Shown here: positions 19,383 to 26,942 of the stretch, one piece after another
Numbering within the stretch: the first letter of the stretch is position 1
Layout: each line of letters begins with the position of its first letter
Assembly (NCBI RefSeq): GCF_003858635.1
Contig: NZ_RQJO01000011.1
Span: forward strand, 439,739-503,738
Origin: Larkinella rosea
GTDB lineage: Bacteria > Bacteroidota > Bacteroidia > Cytophagales > Spirosomataceae
Reading direction: 5' to 3'
Length of the DNA stretch: 64,000 nucleotides
Notes under the pieces: generated by a model
Databases searched by the model: none
The model's input: only the letters and a program-made list of their open reading frames with translations
What the model was told of the DNA's origin: nothing
Made by a program: the position numbers and the translations under genes

Positions 19383-20897
19383 ATGAAGCGATTTACTATT
19401 TACAACAGCCCGGTGATCCGGTTTAAGGTTACGATCCTGGCATCGCTACTGGGGCTTATCGTCAATGCAACGAATGCCCAGACAACCGTGCAGAGCGGTC
19501 AGACGGCTCCGGCGTCCCAACGGTATTCGTTACGGCAATGTATCGATATTGCATTGCAGAATAACCTGCAAATCAAGCAGGGAGAATTGAACGTGCAGGG
19601 AAGCGCGCTGCAATTGCGCCAGTCGAAATTAAATCTTTTGCCGAGTATAAACGGTTTTGGAAGTCAATCATTCAGTTCTGGCCGGAACATCAACCCGGCA
19701 ACCAACGAATTTGTGGAGTCGTCGGTAACATCCAATAACTATCAGCTTTCGGGGCAGGTAACGGTATTCAACGGTTTGGCGCTGCAAAAGACGATTAGGC
19801 AGAATGACTTATTTCTGCAATCAACTCAGATGAATTTAAAGGCCATTCAGAATAATGTTTCGATTTTAGTCGTACAGAATTACCTGAATGTACTGACGTA
19901 TCAGGAGCAACTCGATATTGCCCGTCGTCAAGTTGAAACAACCCGTGGGCAACTGGATCGTACTACCAAATTAGTGAATGCCGGTACGCTGGCCGAAGCA
20001 CAGCTTTACGACCTCCGCGCCCAGGTTGCCAACGATGAATTGACTGTTGTCAATGCCCAGAATAACCTGGATCTGGCAAAACTGGCCTTGTTGCAAGCTA
20101 TGAACCTGCCAGCCGGAAATAGTGGTGCTCCCACACCCGGTAGCCTGGAAGTAGAAAGATACCAGTTGGATGATCCAACATTGGAACCCTATTCGGCTAC
20201 TGCACAGGCGGTTTACGAAACGGCGCTCCAGTTTATGCCGGACGTGAAAGCCGCTGAACTACGGGTACGAAGTGATGCCGAAGGGGTAAAAGTAGCTAAA
20301 GCTCAATTGTTTCCGACATTGACTTTGAGCGGAAGTATCAGCACATTGTATTCGAGCGTGGGTCGACAGAAACAGTTTGAAAATGGCACAACACTGGTTC
20401 CGCTGACGGTCGTGATGAATGGCGTTACATCAACTATTGGGGTTGTCAATCCTGCCTACACCTATCAGAATTTTACGTATGGTGAGCAATTGAACAACAA
20501 CCTGAACCGAGGGGCTTCACTGAACCTGAACGTTCCGATTTTCGGCCGGTTTGTGGCTCGTAACCGGATTACCAACGCAACCATTAACCAGAAAACCTCG
20601 GAGATTACTGCGGATAATACCCGATTGACCCTCCGCCAGAATATCGAAACCGCCTATACCAATATGCTGGCGGCTTCCAATCGGTACCGGTCAACGCAGA
20701 TTCAGGTTGAGTCGTTAGTGAAGGCGTTCCAGGCAGCTGAAAGCCGGTTTAATGCCGGAGCGCTGAACTCCGTCGATTACAACATTGCCAAAAACAATCT
20801 GGATCGTTCGCGCGCCAATCTGGTGCAGGCCAAGTTCGATTACGTATTCAGAACCAAGATTCTAGATTTTTACCAAAATAAACCGTTGTCATTTTAA
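19383..20897 (+). CDS. TolC-family outer-membrane efflux protein
   Basis: 504 residues. A signal segment lies at ~15-33 (ends 'NATNAQ'). Two tandem outer-membrane-efflux repeats follow: 'YSLRQCIDIALQNNLQIKQ' (~47-65) opens the first, and long helical stretches with 'LDLAKLALLQAMNLP' and 'RSTQIQVESLVKAFQAAESR' are typical of TolC coiled coils. The second repeat ends 'DYVFRTKILDFYQNKPLSF'. TolC trimers form the outer-membrane channel of tripartite pumps. The next gene encodes the adaptor, and an ABC ATPase with permeases lies upstream, supporting a MacAB-TolC-like exporter. Confidence 0.95.
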   Translation: MKRFTIYNSPVIRFKVTILASLLGLIVNATNAQTTVQSGQTAPASQRYSLRQCIDIALQNNLQIKQGELNVQGSALQLRQSKLNLLPSINGFGSQSFSSGRNINPATNEFVESSVTSNNYQLSGQVTVFNGLALQKTIRQNDLFLQSTQMNLKAIQNNVSILVVQNYLNVLTYQEQLDIARRQVETTRGQLDRTTKLVNAGTLAEAQLYDLRAQVANDELTVVNAQNNLDLAKLALLQAMNLPAGNSGAPTPGSLEVERYQLDDPTLEPYSATAQAVYETALQFMPDVKAAELRVRSDAEGVKVAKAQLFPTLTLSGSISTLYSSVGRQKQFENGTTLVPLTVVMNGVTSTIGVVNPAYTYQNFTYGEQLNNNLNRGASLNLNVPIFGRFVARNRITNATINQKTSEITADNTRLTLRQNIETAYTNMLAASNRYRSTQIQVESLVKAFQAAESRFNAGALNSVDYNIAKNNLDRSRANLVQAKFDYVFRTKILDFYQNKPLSF

Positions 20898-21016
20898 TGA
20901 ATAATGAACAATGAAAAATGAATAATTTGCGGGCTCGTTTGTAACCAGTAAATTACCCGCTTGTTCATTCCGGTTCGCCGGTAATCATATTCATTATTCA
21001 TTGTTCATTGTTCATC
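20898..21016. repeat. Intergenic long hairpin with ATGAACAATGA words (between tolC-like and adaptor genes)
   Basis: The left arm begins at the stop codon (AATGAATAATGAACAATGA) and the right arm (TTCATTATTCATTGTTCATT) ends four bases before the next ATG. An inner GCGGG/CCCGC stem closes the structure. The genes are co-directional and functionally linked, so a simple terminator role is unlikely. Confidence 0.85.
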
Positions 21017-21020
21017 TCCT

Positions 21021-22442
21021 ATGAAACGTAAATCAAACCGCATCTGGTGGATACTCGGTGGTATTGTTATTCTGTTGGTAGGCGGATTGGTAGCCGCCAA
21101 GCAAACCGGCCTGATTGGTAAAGCTAAACCGGCGGAAGTTGATTTTACCGCAGTTAAAAAAGTAGACATCATCGAACGGGTGAGTGCTTCGGGTCGGGTG
21201 CAACCGGAAGTGGAGGTTAAAATCAGTCCGGACGTTTCAGGAGAAATTATTGCTTTATACGTTGCCGAAGGCGATTCGGTGAAACAAGGGCAGTTATTGC
21301 TTAAAATTCGCCCCGATAACTACGAATCTCTCTTAGCCCGCGCCCGCGCCACAGTCAACTCCAGCCGGGCTCAGTATCTGCAAACCAAGGCGTTAGCTGC
21401 TCAGGGCCGGGCGCGACTGATCCGGTCAAAAGCGAATTACGAACGGAATAAGAAACTGCTGGCCGACAAAGTAATTTCGGCTTCGGATTTCGAGCAGATC
21501 GAAGCCGATTACAACGTAGCACAGCAGGAAATAGAGTCGACGGAAGCCAACATCAAAGCCGCTGAATTCAACGTCGCCGGTGCCGAAGCTGGTTTGCGCG
21601 ATGCCACTGAAAACCTTCGTAAAACCACGATTTACGCGCCGGTCAACGGTACGGTTTCCAAACTCAATGTCGAGTTGGGCGAACGCGTCGTGGGAACATC
21701 GCAGATGGCGGGTACGGAAATGCTCCGGATTGCCAACCTCAACAACATGGAAGTGCGGGTGAACGTCAACGAAAACGACATCGTTCGGGTGAGCCTGGGC
21801 GATACGGCGGACATCGACGTCGACTCGTATTCGACAACCGGTCGGAAATTTAAAGGCATTGTGACCGAAATTGCCAATACCGCCAACGGTCTGGCCGCCA
21901 GTGGTGCAACGGGTTCCACGTCGAGTATGTCGACGGATGCCGTAACCGAGTTCGAGGTTCGGATCAAAGTGCTGAACAGTTCGTACAAGGATTTAATGGC
22001 GAAGCGGGCCAAGCGTACTTACCCACTCAAACCGGGGATGACGGCTTCTGTCGAAGTCATCACCGACCGTCGTCCGGGCGTTTTAGCCGTTCCGATTGCC
22101 GCCGTAACCACCCGGGGAGCCGCTCAGGAAGCCATGAACCGCAACCCGAACGACGATAATAACAATAACAACAACGGCGAAAAACCGGCTAATCAGGCCC
22201 CGGCGAAGAAGGAGGAAGTCAAAGAAATTGTGTTTGTCCATCAGAACGGCAAAGTCGTTCAGCGGGAAGTAAAAACCGGGATCAGCGACTTTGAAAATAT
22301 CGAGGTTAAATCGGGACTGAAAGCGGGCGAGGAGGTTGTGTCCGGGCCGTTTATCGCAGTCTCGAAACGCTTGAAAGATGGCGATCCGGTAGTTAAACAT
22401 GATCCGTCTAAAGACAAAAAACCGGAAAAAACCGACCAGTAA
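21021..22442 (+). CDS. HlyD/MacA-family periplasmic adaptor subunit
   Basis: 473 residues. An N-terminal membrane anchor (~9-29) is followed by a barrel-sandwich (lipoyl-like) half 'VEVKISPDVSGEIIALYVAEG' (~68-88), a long coiled-coil hairpin (~105-190), the returning half 'IYAPVNGTVSKLNVELGERV' (~205-224), then beta-barrel and membrane-proximal domains. Adaptors of this kind link an inner-membrane ABC transporter to TolC. A low-complexity Asn/Asp stretch (~375-390) lies in a loop. It follows the TolC-like gene; a terminator sits just downstream. Confidence 0.95.
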   Translation: MKRKSNRIWWILGGIVILLVGGLVAAKQTGLIGKAKPAEVDFTAVKKVDIIERVSASGRVQPEVEVKISPDVSGEIIALYVAEGDSVKQGQLLLKIRPDNYESLLARARATVNSSRAQYLQTKALAAQGRARLIRSKANYERNKKLLADKVISASDFEQIEADYNVAQQEIESTEANIKAAEFNVAGAEAGLRDATENLRKTTIYAPVNGTVSKLNVELGERVVGTSQMAGTEMLRIANLNNMEVRVNVNENDIVRVSLGDTADIDVDSYSTTGRKFKGIVTEIANTANGLAASGATGSTSSMSTDAVTEFEVRIKVLNSSYKDLMAKRAKRTYPLKPGMTASVEVITDRRPGVLAVPIAAVTTRGAAQEAMNRNPNDDNNNNNNGEKPANQAPAKKEEVKEIVFVHQNGKVVQREVKTGISDFENIEVKSGLKAGEEVVSGPFIAVSKRLKDGDPVVKHDPSKDKKPEKTDQ

Positions 22443-22472
22443 CAACAACCGGGAATTCTGATAGAGCATATG

Positions 22473-22509
22473 AAAACGCCTGCCCTGTTAAAAGGTGCAG
22501 GCGTTTTTT
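22473..22509 (+). terminator. Intrinsic terminator after the adaptor gene
   Basis: Stem AAAACGCCTGC / GCAGGCGTTTT (11 bp) with a 13-base loop and a T6 tract, 30 bp after the stop codon. It ends the exporter unit before gpsA. Confidence 0.9.
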
Positions 22510-22537
22510 GTATTTTGCGGCTTCAATTACTTAGACA

Positions 22538-22619
22538 AAAGAGAAAAGACCAGAGAATAGAGACGTAACTATTTGGCAGTCAAAAGTCTTTTTTCTTTGT
22601 TCTCAAGTCTTTTCTCTTT
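22538..22619. repeat. Intergenic hairpin upstream of gpsA
   Basis: AAAGAGAAAAGACCAGAGAA (22538-22557) is mirrored by TTCTCAAGTCTTTTCTCTTT (22600-22619), 18 of 20 paired. The right arm ends six bases before the gpsA ATG. Confidence 0.8.
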
Positions 22620-22625
22620 ACAATT

Positions 22626-23624
22626 ATGAATCAACCCGCTCGGATTACCGTCGTGGGCGGTGGCAGCTGGGCCACTGCGATTATTAAAATTTTGTCGGAA
22701 GGGAACAATCACATTCGCTGGTGGTTGCGGAGTCAGCGCGATGCCGGTCATATCAAAAAATTCCATCACAATCCCAGTTACCTGAGCGATGTGCAGATCA
22801 GCCCGCGCAAGGTTCGGGTGTGCACGAAAATCAAAGATGCTTTGAGCGACAGTCAGTACATTATTCTGGCGGTTCCGGCGGCTTTTATTGGCGATGCGTT
22901 GCAAGGTGTAAAACCGGCCCAACTCGTTGGGAAAAGCATCATTTCGGCCATTAAAGGCATGATTCCTGAAAAGAATCAGTTGATCACTGATTGGGCCGAA
23001 CAAACCTTTGAGGTTCCAGCTGATCGGATTGCGGTAATTGCCGGGCCCTGTCATGCCGAAGAAGTAGCCCTTGAAAAACAATCCTATCTGACCATTGCGT
23101 CGCGGGATCTGGCGTTTGCTTCGGAGGTAGCTCAGTTTCTTAACGGGCGTTTCGTTCAGACGTCTCCGCTCGATGATATTTACGGTGTTGAATATTGCGC
23201 CGTGATGAAAAACATCATTGCGCTGGCTTGCGGAATGACGCACGGGTTGGGCTATGGCGATAATTTCCAGGCGGTTTTAGTCTCCAACGCCATGCAGGAA
23301 ATCCGGCGGTTTGTCGATAAAGTATATCCAATGCCGCGCGATTTGAGCGCGTCGGCCTATTTGGGGGATTTGCTCGTCACGGCGTATTCGCCCTTCAGCC
23401 GGAACCGAACGTTCGGGCATTTGATTGGCCGCGGCTACAGCGTGCAGTCGGCCCAAATGGAAATGAATATGATTGCGGAAGGGTATTACGCCGTAAAAAG
23501 TATTCACGAAATTAACCGGCAACACGGCGTTCTGATGCCGATTATGGAGATGGTGTATACGGTTTTATACGAAAAAACGTCACCGGTTTTGGCAACGAAT
23601 GCGTTGAAAACCGTCCTGAAATAG
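22626..23624 (+). CDS. gpsA: Glycerol-3-phosphate dehydrogenase [NAD(P)+]
   Basis: 332 residues, the normal length. The N-terminal Rossmann motif is GGGSWATA (~9-16), a variant of the family's GxGxxG. The family segments 'IISAIKGM', 'AGPCHAEEV' (~140) and 'EYCAVMKNIIALACGMTHGL' (~193-212, containing the catalytic Lys) are present. The enzyme reduces dihydroxyacetone phosphate to sn-glycerol-3-phosphate for phospholipid synthesis. Single gene; converges on the HIT gene with a 2-bp gap. Confidence 0.97.
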   Translation: MNQPARITVVGGGSWATAIIKILSEGNNHIRWWLRSQRDAGHIKKFHHNPSYLSDVQISPRKVRVCTKIKDALSDSQYIILAVPAAFIGDALQGVKPAQLVGKSIISAIKGMIPEKNQLITDWAEQTFEVPADRIAVIAGPCHAEEVALEKQSYLTIASRDLAFASEVAQFLNGRFVQTSPLDDIYGVEYCAVMKNIIALACGMTHGLGYGDNFQAVLVSNAMQEIRRFVDKVYPMPRDLSASAYLGDLLVTAYSPFSRNRTFGHLIGRGYSVQSAQMEMNMIAEGYYAVKSIHEINRQHGVLMPIMEMVYTVLYEKTSPVLATNALKTVLK

Positions 23625-23626
23625 TA

Positions 23627-24016
23627 TCAGAGAAAGCTCCGGATTTGGGTAGCTATTTCCATGAATTCTTCCGGACTCAGTTTCAACTTGTTATTGAAAT
23701 TCATATCCGCCATGCTGTTCAACGGGATCAGGTGAACATGGGCATGAGGCACTTCCAGGCCAACGACGGCCACCCCAATGCGTTTGCAGGGAACGGCTTT
23801 TTCGATGGCAGGCGCGATCTGTTTGGCAAACTTCATCAGTCCGGCGTACAGGTCGTCATCAAGGTCAAACAGGTAATCGATTTCTTTTTTAGGAATGACC
23901 AGTGTGTGCCCTTTTGCGGCTGGAAACACATCGAGAAAGGACAGATAATCGTCGGTTTCGGCAATTTTATACGCCGGTATTTCACCACTGACGATGCGGG
24001 AGAAGATGGAAGACAT
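23627..24016 (-). CDS. HIT-family nucleotide-binding hydrolase (HinT-like)
   Basis: 129 residues from ATG 24016; a longer start at 24040 adds residues not seen in the family. It begins 'MSSIFSRIVSGEIPAYKIAE' and contains the histidine triad HAHVHL (~97-102, H-x-H-x-H). These dimers hydrolyse purine nucleoside phosphoramidates. It lies 81 bp upstream of greA on the same strand (greA being transcribed first), so the pair is probably co-transcribed. Confidence 0.95.
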   Translation of the reverse strand: MSSIFSRIVSGEIPAYKIAETDDYLSFLDVFPAAKGHTLVIPKKEIDYLFDLDDDLYAGLMKFAKQIAPAIEKAVPCKRIGVAVVGLEVPHAHVHLIPLNSMADMNFNNKLKLSPEEFMEIATQIRSFL

Positions 24017-24027
24017 AGGCGTTAAAT

Positions 24028-24090
24028 GAACAAAGAACAATGAACAATGAAAGGCGCTGAGAACCAGCTATTCATTGTTCATTGTTCATC
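24028..24090. repeat. Intergenic hairpin with ATGAACAATGA words (between greA and HIT gene)
   Basis: GAACAATGAACAATGAA (24035-24051) pairs perfectly over 17 bp with TTCATTGTTCATTGTTC (24071-24087). An inner GCTG/CAGC adds to the stem. Same word family as 20898-21016. Confidence 0.9.
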
Positions 24091-24097
24091 TAAAAAA

Positions 24098-24571
24098 CTA
24101 TCGTCCGATTTCAAGTACTTCAAACTCAATGGTGCCCGCAGGGACTTTAATTTCGGTGGTGTCACCGACTTTTTTACCCAGCAACCCTTTTCCAATGGGG
24201 GAGCCAACCGAAATCCGGCCCAGTTTCAAATCCGCTTCCTCTTCCGAAACCAGCGTATACGTCATCGTAGCGCCATTTTTCCGGTTTTTAATTTTCACCG
24301 TCGATAATACGGATACGAGCGAAGCATCAATCGACGATTCGTCCAGCAGCCGGGCGTTGGAAACAATTTCTTCCATTTTGGAAATCTTCATCTCCAGCAA
24401 ACCCTGCGCATCCTTTGCCGCGTCATACTCGGCATTTTCGCTCAGGTCGCCCTTATCGCGCGCTTCCGCAATCTGGCGGGACATATCGCTCCGTCCCTTG
24501 GTTTTCAGATCATTCAGTTCGGCTTTGAGCCGGTTTAGACCTTCTTCAGTGTAATACGAAATTTTACCCAT
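24098..24571 (-). CDS. greA: Transcription elongation factor GreA
   Basis: 157 residues, the standard length. N-terminal coiled coil (~1-75: 'YYTEEGLNRLKAELNDLKTK', then 'DLSENAEYDAAKDAQGLLE', whose tip acidic residues stimulate RNA polymerase transcript cleavage), then a C-terminal FKBP-like domain ending 'VPAGTIEFEVLEIGR'. It rescues backtracked polymerase by inserting into the secondary channel. A consensus promoter 220 bp upstream is followed by an intrinsic terminator ~100 bp before the ATG (see separate entries), suggesting an attenuated leader. Confidence 0.97.
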   Translation of the reverse strand: MGKISYYTEEGLNRLKAELNDLKTKGRSDMSRQIAEARDKGDLSENAEYDAAKDAQGLLEMKISKMEEIVSNARLLDESSIDASLVSVLSTVKIKNRKNGATMTYTLVSEEEADLKLGRISVGSPIGKGLLGKKVGDTTEIKVPAGTIEFEVLEIGR

Positions 24572-24670
24572 GTTACATCTACTCTATAATTTTCGTTGCC
24601 TTTGGTTTCGCTACCCCAAGAGCCAATCAATCCCACTGTGGCCGATTATCAGAGGGTAACTGGCCACAAA

Positions 24671-24699
24671 AAAGAAAAGAACGGTTCGCTGACCGTTCT
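24671..24699 (-). terminator. Intrinsic terminator in the greA leader
   Basis: On the minus strand an 8-bp perfect stem AGAACGGT/ACCGTTCT with a 6-base loop is followed by TTTCTTTTTTG. It lies 100 bp upstream of the greA ATG and ~90 bases downstream of the promoter at 24797-24827, so transcripts starting there should partly stop here. Confidence 0.8.
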
Positions 24700-24790
24700 C
24701 CATACAAAATCTTGTTTCTTTGTAGGAAGCGTCAGGAGCCTTTCTGCGGAATTGTATGTATAGCTGTTCGACTAACCATAGTGGAACTCA
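24671..24790 (-). ncRNA. Candidate ~120-nt leader or small RNA upstream of greA
   Basis: Bounded by a consensus promoter (start expected near 24790) and an intrinsic terminator (24671-24699). No ORF fits. Inside, CATACAA can pair with TTGTATG just before the terminator. The arrangement resembles the attenuated E. coli greA leader that yields the short GraL RNAs. An independent regulatory RNA such as a 6S-like RNA cannot be excluded without folding and covariation. Confidence 0.5.
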
Positions 24791-24796
24791 GGAAGA

Positions 24797-24827
24797 CAAA
24801 AATAACAATTCCGTGGCATTCTCCCAA
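24797..24827 (-). promoter_or_regulatory. Promoter for the greA leader RNA
   Basis: Reads TTGG-N19-TATTTTTG on the minus strand (-33 at 24827-24824, -7 at 24804-24797). The -7 matches TAnnTTTG exactly and the -33 differs from TTTG at one base. Transcription should start near 24790. Confidence 0.75.
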
Positions 24828-24867
24828 CGCCCCAATCAGCAATTCGAGCAAATAACTAGTTACAGTT

Positions 24868-25794
24868 TTGGGAAGTGATTCTTTTCGCATAGTATTTATG
24901 GGCACGCCCGATTTTGCGGTGGCCAGCCTGAGTAAACTGCTGGAAGACGGCTGTCAGGTGGTGGCTGTGGTGACGGCTCCCGACCGACCTTCGGGGCGGG
25001 GACAACAACTCACCGAGTCACCAGTGAAACGGGCCGCCGTGGCGGCTGGCATACCGGTTTTGCAGCCGGAAAAACTGCGTGATCCTGATTTTCTGGAAAA
25101 ATTGCAAAGCTATCAGGCTGATTTACAGGTAGTCGTTGCGTTTCGGATGTTGCCGGAAGTCGTTTGGGCCATGCCCCGAATTGGTACGTTCAATTTGCAC
25201 GCATCGTTGTTGCCGCAATACCGGGGGGCGGCTCCCATCAATTGGGCGGTCATTAACGGCGAGAAAGAAACCGGAGCGACCACGTTCTTTATTGAAAAAG
25301 AGATTGATACCGGGCAGATGATTTTTCAGGAAACCGAGCCCATTCATCCGGATGATTCGGCCGGAACGCTGCATGACCGGTTGATGGAAAAAGGCGCTGC
25401 ATTGGTCCTGAAAACCGTTCGGGCGATTGAAGCGGGGGAGTATCCACGAAAACCGCAACCTCAGGTTGGCGAATTGAAATTAGCCCCAAAAATTCACCGG
25501 GAAACCTGCGAGATCAACTGGTTTCAACCCGCCAAAGCCGTGCGGAATTTTGTGCGGGGCATGTCGCCCTATCCAACGGCCTGGACGAAGATTAACAACA
25601 AGATTTACAAGATATATGCAGTTTCGTTTTCCGACCATTCACCGATCCCTGCCGAGCCGGGTGAAGCCTGGTCAGACGGCAAAAAGACGTTGCTGATCAA
25701 AGCCGCAGATGGCTGGCTGTCGGTGGATGAATTGCAGGCCGAAGGGAAGCGAAAAATGACGGTTGAAGAATATTTTCGGGGGAATAAAATCTAA
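24868..25794 (+). CDS. fmt: Methionyl-tRNA formyltransferase
   Basis: 308 residues. The only start that keeps the conserved N-terminus 'RIVFMGTPDFAVASL' is TTG 24868; the frame has a stop at 24853 and the first ATG (24898) would cut off the first strand. It contains 'NLHASLLPQYRGAAPINWAV' (formyl-tetrahydrofolate site, catalytic Asn/His region ~109-128) and the 'GATTFFIEKEIDTGQM' loop, then a C-terminal OB-fold domain. It formylates initiator Met-tRNA using 10-formyl-THF. It sits 3 bp from folA, another folate-linked gene. Confidence 0.96.
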   Translation: MGSDSFRIVFMGTPDFAVASLSKLLEDGCQVVAVVTAPDRPSGRGQQLTESPVKRAAVAAGIPVLQPEKLRDPDFLEKLQSYQADLQVVVAFRMLPEVVWAMPRIGTFNLHASLLPQYRGAAPINWAVINGEKETGATTFFIEKEIDTGQMIFQETEPIHPDDSAGTLHDRLMEKGAALVLKTVRAIEAGEYPRKPQPQVGELKLAPKIHRETCEINWFQPAKAVRNFVRGMSPYPTAWTKINNKIYKIYAVSFSDHSPIPAEPGEAWSDGKKTLLIKAADGWLSVDELQAEGKRKMTVEEYFRGNKI

Positions 25795-25797
25795 ACG

Positions 25798-26292
25798 ATG
25801 CTGATTAGTTTAATTGCTGCGGTGGCCGAAAACGGCGTTATTGGTCAGGATAATGATTTGGTCTGGCACTTGCCCGACGATTTTAAGTATTTCAAACAAA
25901 CGACTTCGGCCCATCCGATTTTGATGGGCCGGAAAACGTTCGAATCGCTGGGAAAACCGCTGCCAAACCGCCTGAACGTGGTCATTACCCGAAATCCGGC
26001 GTTTCAGCCCGAAGGCGCTGTGGTGGTCGATTCACTGGAAAAAGCGATTGAAGAAGCCCGAAAAACCGGTATTGCCGAAGCCTTTGTCATTGGTGGGGCC
26101 GAAATCTACCGTCAGGCCATTGGGTCTGCCGACCGACTTTATCTGACGGAAGTGAAAGCTTCGTATGAAGGAGACGCCCGGTTTCCGGATTTTGATAAAA
26201 CCGGCTGGCGGGAAATCAGCCGACGCCCTCACCCAGCCGATGACCGGCACGCAGTGGCTTTTGATTTTGTGGTTTGGGAGCGAAAACCGTAG
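25798..26292 (+). CDS. folA: Dihydrofolate reductase
   Basis: 164 residues. 'ISLIAAVAENGVIG' opens the fold, 'WHLPDDFKYFKQ' holds the substrate-binding Asp (~27), 'HPILMGRKTFESLGKPLPNR' binds NADPH, and 'EAFVIGGAEIYRQAI' is the second glycine-rich NADPH loop. It reduces dihydrofolate to tetrahydrofolate. The gene starts 3 bp after fmt, indicating co-transcription. No thyA is visible in the window. Confidence 0.97.
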   Translation: MLISLIAAVAENGVIGQDNDLVWHLPDDFKYFKQTTSAHPILMGRKTFESLGKPLPNRLNVVITRNPAFQPEGAVVVDSLEKAIEEARKTGIAEAFVIGGAEIYRQAIGSADRLYLTEVKASYEGDARFPDFDKTGWREISRRPHPADDRHAVAFDFVVWERKP

Positions 26293-26295
26293 TTT

Positions 26296-26907
26296 TTAGC
26301 GTAACAAGCTGAGATTAAATGTAAAACCGGGCAAGGTGTTTTCGCCGGACAGCACGTTATCAAACCCCTGAACAACCTGAACGGAACCGTCGGCATGGTA
26401 GATTCGGGCGGTTTCCGCTTTCGGATCGATCAGCCAGGCCAGGCGGCAACCGTTGTCGATGTATTCGCGCATCTTGTCTTCCGCCATTCGCAAAACGTCG
26501 GTCTCGCTCATTAATTCAACCAAAAATTCGGGGCAAAGTGGCGGAAATTTTCGCCGTTGTTCCGGTGTCAGTCGGTTCCACTGTTGCTGGCTAACCCAGG
26601 CAACGTCGGGCGAACGGTCTGCACCATTGGGTAATTTGAAGCCGGTCGATGAATCGAAAACGAGTCCCCGTTGTGTTTCGTCCGACCAGATGTCCAAACG
26701 GGAAGTCAATTTGGTATTTCTGCGACCTGTTTCTCCGCCAGTAAGTGCCATAATTTCAATGTTCCCGTTGGAATCACGCTCAAATTTAACATCCGGATTT
26801 TCCTGACAGAAATGGTAGAACTCATCATCGGTCATCGAGCGAAGACGGTCGGCCAAATCCGTACCAGACGGCAAATTTATGGTTTCAATCGGCAGAGTCA
26901 GTTTCAT
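26296..26907 (-). CDS. Uma2-family (DUF820) putative endonuclease
   Basis: 203 residues from ATG 26907. An upstream ATG (26928) would sit at or before the expected transcription start, since TATATTTG lies at 26937-26930. Family hallmarks: 'STGFKLPNGADRSPDVAWV' (PD motif), 'CPEFLVELMSETDVLRMAED' (catalytic E-x-h plus S-x-T/S-D) and 'KMREYIDNGCRLAWLIDP'. PD-(D/E)xK-like fold; biological role unproven. Isolated gene, converging on folA with a 3-bp gap. Confidence 0.88.
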   Translation of the reverse strand: MKLTLPIETINLPSGTDLADRLRSMTDDEFYHFCQENPDVKFERDSNGNIEIMALTGGETGRRNTKLTSRLDIWSDETQRGLVFDSSTGFKLPNGADRSPDVAWVSQQQWNRLTPEQRRKFPPLCPEFLVELMSETDVLRMAEDKMREYIDNGCRLAWLIDPKAETARIYHADGSVQVVQGFDNVLSGENTLPGFTFNLSLLR

Positions 26908-26929
26908 AGAACCAACAGTTGTGTTCAAT

Positions 26930-26937
26930 CAAATATA
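26930..26937 (-). promoter_or_regulatory. Candidate -7 promoter element of the second Uma2 gene
   Basis: TATATTTG on the minus strand, an exact TAnnTTTG match 23 bases before the chosen ATG and identical to the element in front of the Uma2-like gene at 17312-17758. No convincing -33 element. Confidence 0.5.
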
Positions 26938-26942
26938 TCAAT

